Origin: Acanthamoeba castellanii str. Neff
Lineage: Eukaryota > Discosea > Longamoebia > Acanthamoebidae
Length of the DNA: 13,749 nt
Direction: 5' to 3'
Assembly: GCF_000313135.1 (NCBI RefSeq)
Contig: NW_004457263.1
Coordinates: 64,782-78,530 of the forward strand
In this document: in pieces, positions 8,699-13,749 of the stretch
How positions within the stretch are numbered: the first letter of the stretch is position 1
How the letters are laid out: every line of letters begins with the position of its first letter
The notes under the pieces: model-generated
Databases searched by the model: none
Told to the model about the DNA's origin: nothing
The model's input: only the letters and a program-made list of their open reading frames with translations
Translations under genes and position numbers: made by a program

Positions 8699-8951
8699 CC
8701 ATGCGTGACGACGAATGTACAAACGGCTTAGATCGGGGACTCCACATACAGCCCGGGCTTTTTTCTTTTCAACTCCTAAGCATGGTGGCTACGAGGGAGA
8801 GCACCCGGCCGACACGAATTCTTAGGGAGGAGAAGTAGCGAGAAAACAGGTCGGGGTGGGGCTGAAGAGCCCCTGCTGTTTGAAATGTTGTTGTCATTGC
8901 AAAGAGATAATCATGATGTTTGTTATCATATATCAGTAAACAGCAACTTAA
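8699..8951. other. Intergenic region between convergent genes
   Basis: 253 bp where the plus-strand LRR-SAP gene and the minus-strand coiled-coil gene meet tail to tail. It contains the palindrome AGCCCGGGCT followed by six T (8750-8764) and a hairpin at 8858-8873. No AATAAA was found for either gene, so their 3' ends are not located. No coding frame or RNA gene is supported. Confidence 0.6.
8858..8873. repeat. Short perfect hairpin in the convergent intergenic region
   Basis: GGGGCT and AGCCCC form a 6-bp GC-rich stem closed by a four-base GAAG loop. Position between two converging genes suggests a possible 3'-end structure, but this is inference. Confidence 0.55.
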
Positions 8952-11149
8952 TCAGCCCGGCCGGGCGCAGACCTGCGGACGGTAGTGGGTGTTCGAGCTG
9001 GCCGCTTCCATCTCCCTGCGCAGGGCGGCATTGGTGTTGTCGAGCTTGTCTTGCGTGCGGCGCCACTGCTCGCGCGGCTCTGCCCTGCGGTGCTCCACGA
9101 CCTTGGCTTGCTTGCTCAGCTGTAACTGAACGGTCTCCAGCTGTCGCTGCAGTTCATCGCGTCGGCGCTTGTTGGCCTGATGCTCGCTCTCCAGCCGCTC
9201 CTGCTCCCTCTGCGCCCGCCTGACCTTCTCCCTTTGCGAGCTAATCTCGAGCTGACAGGCGTTGATCTCGCGGGTCACCTTCGCCAAGTCGGCGGTCGCA
9301 GCCTGCAGGTCGGCGCTGGCCTTGTCTAGCCCAAGCCGCGTCTGTTCGACGGCGGCCTTGGCCGCGTCGTGGCCCTCCTGTGCCCGCCGGTGCGCGGCCT
9401 GGGCTTCCCGGTGCTGCTGGGCCAGGTCGGCCCGGATCGCCCTGCGCTCGTCGCGCCTGAGCTTGGCCTCGACCAGCGCCTCCTTTAGCTTCTGGTCGTA
9501 CACTGCCGCTGCCTTGCTGTCGGCCTCGAGCCGCGAATGCGCGTCGACTGTTCTCGTCTCGTTCTGTCGCGCGACGTTGCGCCTGGCCTTGGCGCTCTCC
9601 ATGGAGCCCTCAGCCCCTCGTCGGAGGGTAGTCTTGGCGCTCACGAGTTCGACCGCCTGCTGGAGACCCTTTCGGGCCACATCGGTGGCGGCCGAGGCGG
9701 CCGAGGCCGCGTCAGCGCACTCCGCCTCCTTGGCCTTGGCCTGGCCGACGCGCTCCTGCGCCGCGCTGACGTCAGCTTCGGCGGCCTTCAGCTCGGCCTC
9801 GGCCTGGGCCTTGAGCTGGGCCGTCACGGCACTGAAGACAGCGATCGCGGCCGCGACTGCCACACCAACGGGGCCGCCGGCCATCGCGACTGGAGCCAGC
9901 GTGGCGGCCGTCTGGGATCCATCCGCAGGCGCAGCGCTCGGGGCCGCCTCCTTGCGGTGCTTGTCCTCGGCCTTCCACGCGGCCTGCTTGACATAGGTGT
10001 CGCCGAGGCCCTGTACGGCGGGCACAAGGCTGCACACGAGGCCGAGCTCGGCCGCCTTGGACTTTGCGGCTTCGAGCCGCTGCTGAGCGGATGCCAGCGC
10101 GGCGAGGGCCTGGGCCGCCTCCTGCTCGGCTGCCCTCTGGCGCTCCTCGGCGGCGCGCTGGTCGGCCTCGACCTTGGCCAGCTCGAGCTTCGCCTTGGCC
10201 TCTTCTGCCTACGAATCCCCGTTAGCCATCGTCACCGTCGCACCTCAAGTAACGAAGGAGAAGGCGCGTGTGCGCGTACTCGGGCGGCTTCTTCGGCTGC
10301 CTCGGCGGCTTTCAGATCCTCCTTGGCAGCGATCAGCTCTTCTTCCCTTCGCGCTGCCTCGTCCTGCGCGCGCTTCATCACGTCGGCCGCTTCGGCCCGC
10401 TTGGCCTCCACTTCCTCGATCTGCGCACATCAGCCGCCACTTCCTAATCGTGAACGGGAGGAAGCACGGTACCACTTTCTGGGACTCGTAGCACTTGATC
10501 TCCTGCAGCCGCACCCTCTCCTCGAGCGCCGCCAGCTGGAGCTCGGCCTGCTGCAGCTCGCGCTCGACCGCAGCGAGCTCCGCGGCCAGTTTTCTCTCCT
10601 GCTCCGCCGCGGCCTCGAGCTCGCGCCGTGCCTGGTCCAGGGCAGCACACGCCGCCTGGTACTGTGCCTCGGCCTCCTTCTTCTGGGCCTGCAGCTCGCC
10701 CTCGGCCTCCTCGAGCTGCTTCTTCTTCTCCTGCAGCTCTTCGAGCTTCTTCTGCTCCTCCTCAGCCTTGTCTTCGGCCGCGATGGTCTCCTCCTCCAGC
10801 TCGGCCAGCCGCCTACATGCAGCACCGCCCCCCCCCCAAGCTGACGTCAGCTGAGGCTTCAGTGAAGAAATGTAAAGATTCGAATAAAGATGAGAGGGGA
10901 GAGGACCGCTCCTGGGCTCTGATCTCCTTCTGGAGAAGGTCGATGAGCTGGACGAGGTCGCTTTGGGCCTTCTCGAGTAGTTCCAGGTCGCGCCGCGGTG
11001 GCCAACTGATCCTTCTGCCACTGGGCTTGGGCCGACTGCCGCAGCACCTGCTGGAGGGCGGTCACCTCCACTCGCAGCCGTACCTGCTTCTGGGTGAGGC
11101 GTGCCAGGCCAGAAGCGGTGCTTGCCTCTTCACTAGTGGGTCTGTCCAT
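8952..11149 (-). CDS. Long coiled-coil protein with a central hydrophobic segment (4 exons)
   Basis: Inferred exons: 11149-10907, 10812-10473, 10420-10280 and 10208-8952, about 659 residues, ending in TGA. Residues about 10-297 are Glu/Ala/Lys/Gln-rich with heptad patterning (for example ELEEETIAAEDKAEEEQKKL). A break at 299-345 leads into a hydrophobic Ala/Gly/Val stretch (346-369, AMAGGPVGVAVAAAIAVF). A second coiled coil fills about 370-645, and the tail is Pro/Arg-containing. No enzymatic motif is visible. It resembles filament, tether or scaffold proteins only by composition, so I do not assign a function. Exon 1 needs one base removed near 10993 to keep a coiled-coil frame, and the first intron has a weak GTCCTC donor. 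The region upstream carries the TTCGGCCGAACG palindrome also found before the next coiled-coil gene. Confidence 0.72.
9825..9896 (-). other. Hydrophobic Ala/Gly/Val segment within the coiled-coil protein
   Basis: About 24 residues without charge, rich in Ala, Gly, Val and Ile, between two long coiled coils. It is long enough for one membrane span or a membrane-inserting helix, but Ala-rich helices can also be soluble. Confidence 0.55.
10988..10998 (-). other. Reading-frame break in exon 1 of the first coiled-coil gene
   Basis: The ATG frame gives a helical sequence up to QWQKDQLATA, then turns into Pro/Arg-rich sequence. The frame one base further gives RDLELLEKAQSDLVQLIDLL and runs to a splice site whose phase fits exon 2. 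No plausible intron bridges the two. One extra G in the GCGGCGCG run would explain it. Exon length becomes phase-consistent only after removing one base. Confidence 0.65.
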
Positions 11150-11211
11150 GTGCGGTTGTAGTTTCGTGTGGTTATGAATAAAACTGAAAAAACCAACAAA
11201 ACCAAAACCAC

Positions 11212-11223
11212 TTCGGCCGAACG
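11212..11223. promoter_or_regulatory. TTCGGCCGAACG palindromic element, copy 1
   Basis: TTCGGCCGAA is a perfect 10-bp palindrome, followed by CG. It lies 63 bp upstream of the minus-strand start at 11149. Two more exact copies of the 12-mer lie upstream of the neighbouring coiled-coil gene. A candidate transcription-factor site, inferred from repetition and placement. Confidence 0.6.
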
Positions 11224-11283
11224 AGGAGAATCGAAAAAATGCCAGAAATGCGATGACATTTGATGTGATAATTTTTGTAATTT

Positions 11284-11289
11284 TTTATT
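11284..11289 (-). terminator. Candidate polyadenylation signal of the second coiled-coil gene
   Basis: AATAAA on the minus strand about 70 nt after the TAG stop at 11359-11361, in AT-rich sequence. Strand and distance are right for a poly(A) signal. Confidence 0.55.
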
Positions 11290-11358
11290 GAGCGGCTCCA
11301 TTTTTCTGCGGGTGACAGGGGCACTCGTTGTTTGTTTGAGAACGCAACACCGCATTCT

Positions 11359-13294
11359 CTAACCACTCCTCTGGGCGCCCACAGGAACGATGGCGGGCCT
11401 TGTGCGTTGGTAGTACGCTTCGGCGCCGCGCTTGGCGTCCTGCATGGTCTTGAGCAGCTGGTCGAGCTGCTCCTTCTTCCGCAGCGCCGTGGCGCGCGCA
11501 GCGGTGGCCACGTTGAGCAGGTCCTTCTGTTGCTGCAGCTGGCGCTCGGCCGAGCGCTGATCCTCCTGCAGGCGTGCGAGCTGGCTCACCACGCCGTCCT
11601 TCTGGCGCCTAATGAGGGCCGTCTTGGCCTTCTTCTCGCGGATCTCGCGCTCCTTGTCCTTCACCTCGGCCGCGAGCGCATCGCAGTTGGCCGTGGCGTC
11701 TTCGAGCTGAACGGTGATGGCCTGCAGCTTGCGGCCCAGCTGGTCCCGCTGGTTGCTATTGGCGTTGGCCTCCTCGGTCATGGCCCGGATGCGCAGCTGG
11801 ACTTCGGCGTGGTCCTCTTCGAGCGACGCCTGCGCCGTGATGGTGCGCTCGCGCTCGTGCTTGGTGGCGCTCAGCTTCTGCTTGAGCTCGACGAGCTGCT
11901 GGCTGACCGACCTGTGCTTGCCCTGCGCCGTGTTGAGCTTCTGCTTGGCGCGGCCGGTCTTGCTCTGGAGCTCGTTCATGCGGTTGAGCTCGCGCCTCGC
12001 GATGTTGCGGGCCTCGCGCGCCTTCTCCGTCATGCTGTCGGCTCGCTGGCGGTGTTCGTTGCGCTGCGAGGTTAGCTGGTTGTGACGCTGTCGGTTCTTG
12101 TTGATGGCATCGCGGATCTGCTGTCTCTCGCCCTCGCGGGACACCGTCACCGTGCGCTTGGGGCAGCGGCCCTCGGTGCGAGTGTAGTCCTGGGTGCTGT
12201 GGAGCTTTTGCTGCAGCTGGGCTTCCTCCGCGTCGAGCTGCGCCATCTCCTGCTCGCACCGCTGCGCGGCTGCCCTTTGCTATACGGAATGTCGTGAGTA
12301 CCACTCATGCAATTGCATGTAGTCAACGGAGCCAAATTGCTATCGTGAGGTTTCGAACCTGGGCGGCCTCTTGATCTAGGCGAGCAGCTTCGGCCTCCTG
12401 GTGTGTCTTCTCCTCGCTGGCCTCGCGGTAGCTGCTCTCCAGCTCGTTGATGAGGTCTTCGGCGTTCTCGATGGCCTGCTCGAGCTCCTTCTGCTCGGCC
12501 GAGGCCTCGCGCGTCTCCTCGCTCACCGAACGGAGCCTGTCCTCGAGACGACGCAGCGCATCGGCAAGCCGCTTGCTCTCCGCCTGTGCGCAGCCACGCG
12601 CCATGTGAGCCACGGGCCGCCATCATGGGCGAACCACCACCACCCGTTGTTTGCGCACCTTGATCTTCTCTGCAGTGAAGTTCTCTTGACGGAGGCGGTC
12701 CTGAAGGTCGGCGATGGTGGCTGCGAGGGTGTCCTCCTCGCGCTTGATGTCGTCCATCTCCTGCTTGAGCCGCTCGGCCGTGCGCTTGAGCTCGCTCAGC
12801 TTGCCGGCGACGAGCGCGTGCTCCTCCTGCTTGCTGCGCTGGTCCTCCAATGCCGCCTCGATCTCGCGATCGACGGCCTCCATCTGGGCCTGCTGCTGGG
12901 CGAGCTGCTCCTCGAGGGCCCGCGCCTTGTCCTGTGCCTCGTTGAGGGTGGCCTGTATCTGATTGATCTTGTCCGAGTGTTCTCTGACCTGAGCGCTGGC
13001 CAGGCGTGCATCGGCCCTCGCCTGGTCGCTCTCTCGCTTGGTGTCCTCGATGCGTTCGTCCACGTCCTTTAGGCCCCGCTCCACTTCCTGGGCGCTTACC
13101 TGTAGGAAGTAGCGCGAAAGGCTTCATTCATTAATTCGTTCGATTTCACGCCAAAACAAATCGAGAATCGTTGTGCGTACGTCGTAGTGAGCCAGGCGCT
13201 CCTGCATGTCCAGCTCACCCTGCAGCGGCCTCGAATCGAAGTTGAATGCTTCGGGGTTACGCGTCCTGCGCTGATCTTTCGCTGCATTATCCAT
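11359..13294 (-). CDS. Coiled-coil protein, 566 residues (4 exons)
   Basis: Inferred exons: 13294-13181, 13099-12659, 12583-12359 and 12279-11359. All three introns are phase 0 and the frame stays intact to a TAG stop. The first 38 residues (MDNAAKDQRRTRNPEAFNFD onward) are a non-coiled head. From about residue 39 nearly the whole protein is charged and Ala/Gln/Glu-rich with heptad-like leucines (RLKQEMDDIKREEDTLAATI). A short break around residues 288-305 (RCPKRTVTVSREG) separates two coiled regions, and the end is Pro/Val-rich (RPAIVPVGAQRSG). No catalytic or membrane motif is visible. It is followed in tandem by another coiled-coil gene on the same strand, and both have the same palindromic element upstream. 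A structural or scaffolding role is plausible, but the family is not recognised. Confidence 0.8.
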
Positions 13295-13429
13295 CCTTCA
13301 GCAGGGGTGATTGGTTTCGATGTTATAGATTGAACACCTGCACGGTGGCTGACGGTCAGTAAGGAGGTTGGTGAGTGCAGGTTGGTTTGAGGACTGAAGC
13401 GGGTCCGCTTCTCTGGTACCCTCCGTCAG

Positions 13430-13441
13430 TTCGGCCGAACG
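13430..13441. promoter_or_regulatory. TTCGGCCGAACG palindromic element, copy 2
   Basis: Within GTTCGGCCGAAC, a perfect 12-bp palindrome, 136 bp upstream of the coiled-coil gene start at 13294. Same 12-mer as at 11212. Confidence 0.6.
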
Positions 13442-13489
13442 CCCCCCCCCCATTAATTTTCTATCACTTCGGTGAACCACCAGCACCAG

Positions 13490-13501
13490 TTCGGCCGAAC
13501 G
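13490..13501. promoter_or_regulatory. TTCGGCCGAACG palindromic element, copy 3
   Basis: An exact 15-bp repeat of copy 2 and its flank, 60 bp further from the coiled-coil gene and about 113 bp before the plus-strand start at 13614. It could serve either divergent gene. Confidence 0.6.
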
Positions 13502-13613
13502 CGCCACACTCGACCCTAACTTCCTCCCTTGCTGTAGAACCACCAAGCAATCAAGCTCGCAGATCAACCCACCAGCCGGTAGCGTCCGTACCTTCGCTAA
13601 GACATCTCACGCG

Positions 13614-13749
13614 ATGGATAGCCCCCACGATGATCAAGATGATCCGCGAACGATGGCCCTGCGAGCCGTCACCGCCCTCGTCGTGCGAACCCGGATCAGC
13701 GCCGACCCTGCAGCACAGAACCGAATGGCCACCGATCTGCTGCAGATTA
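13614..13749 (+). CDS. Start of an unidentified gene, cut by the window end
   Basis: ATG at 13614 opens a frame of 45 residues to the window edge with no stop. It begins MDSPHDDQDDPRTMALRAVT and continues with an amphipathic-looking segment. Base composition is coding-like and the ATG follows a CACGCG context. No family can be recognised from this fragment. The direction is divergent from the coiled-coil gene, which fits a shared promoter region. Confidence 0.5.
   Translation, partial: MDSPHDDQDDPRTMALRAVTALVVRTRISADPAAQNRMATDLLQI

Larger units (their letters stand above)
11150..11358. promoter_or_regulatory. Intergenic region between the tandem coiled-coil genes
   Basis: 209 bp, AT-rich compared with its flanks. 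It holds the 3' end of the upstream coiled-coil gene, with a minus-strand AATAAA at 11284-11289. It also holds the presumed promoter of the downstream one, including the TTCGGCCGAACG palindrome at 11212-11223, 63 bp before the start codon. Confidence 0.65.
13295..13613. promoter_or_regulatory. Divergent promoter region with two palindromic elements
   Basis: 319 bp between the minus-strand coiled-coil start (13294) and a plus-strand start (13614). It contains two exact copies of CAGTTCGGCCGAACG (13427-13441 and 13487-13501), 60 bp apart start to start. Between them are a C9 run and an AT-rich patch. No TATA box is obvious, and no coding frame is supported. Confidence 0.65.

Noticed and set aside
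8750..8764. AGCCCGGGCT followed by six T, like an intrinsic terminator
   Set aside because: The palindrome has no loop to make a stable hairpin, and such terminators are not expected for a eukaryotic polymerase II gene.
9537..10844. Long plus-strand open frame (435 codons) opposite the coiled-coil gene
   Set aside because: Composition is Leu/Gly/Arg-rich, as expected from the reverse complement of Glu/Lys/Ala-rich coiled-coil codons. It ignores the splice sites and shows no domain, so it is an antisense shadow.
10841..10850. CTGACGTCAG, like a CRE site
   Set aside because: It lies in an intron, and a similar TGACGTCA occurs in coding sequence at about 9767-9774, so chance is likely.
11332..12075. 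Plus-strand open frame of 247 codons
   Set aside because: Same reasoning: the reverse strand of coiled-coil codons gives Leu/Ala/Val-rich sequence with no recognisable family.
12344..12359. GGTTCGAAACC on the minus strand, like a tRNA B box
   Set aside because: The flanks do not form a T stem or cloverleaf, and the site coincides with an exon-intron border of the coiled-coil gene.

Overview
The window looks like nuclear DNA of a GC-rich, intron-dense protist. High coding GC, introns of about 50-145 nt, and mostly GTAC...AG splice borders suggest an amoebozoan, most likely Acanthamoeba or a relative. This assignment is inference; no ribosomal RNA or other marker gene is present. I built all gene models by hand from reading-frame continuity, protein-family similarity and splice phase.

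Layout. (1) 66-941, minus: a five-exon PLAC8-type cysteine-rich small membrane protein. (2) 1154-6149, minus: a fifteen-exon LSD1/KDM1-type flavin demethylase. It has an N-terminal SWIRM region, a FAD-binding amine oxidase core and a very long C-terminal extension. The extension holds an Arg-Asp repeat, a Pro/Gln/Gly-rich stretch and, at the end, a clear Set2-type SRI (RNA polymerase II CTD-binding) domain. (3) 6410-8698, plus, divergent from (2): an eight-exon nuclear-type protein with a basic N-terminus, a probable SUMO-interacting motif, leucine-rich repeats and a C-terminal SAP DNA-binding motif. Most repeats have their own phase-1 exon. (4) 8952-11149 and 11359-13294, both minus and in tandem: two multi-exon genes for long coiled-coil proteins. 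(5) 13614 to the window end, plus: the start of an unidentified gene, divergent from the second coiled-coil gene.

How the parts relate. Genes 2 and 3 share a 260-bp intergenic region and both look chromatin-related, so co-expression is plausible. The two coiled-coil genes share a palindromic 12-mer (TTCGGCCGAACG) in their upstream regions: once before the first, and twice, exactly 60 bp apart, before the second. This is a candidate common regulatory site.

Main points of interest: the LSD1-SRI fusion, the replacement of the LSD1 Tower by acidic low-complexity sequence, the 24-bp perfect palindrome in a PLAC8 intron, the shared promoter palindrome, the exon-per-repeat LRR gene and the GTAC splice-donor bias. 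Two reading-frame breaks (near 2002 and 10993) look like single-base sequence errors but need checking.
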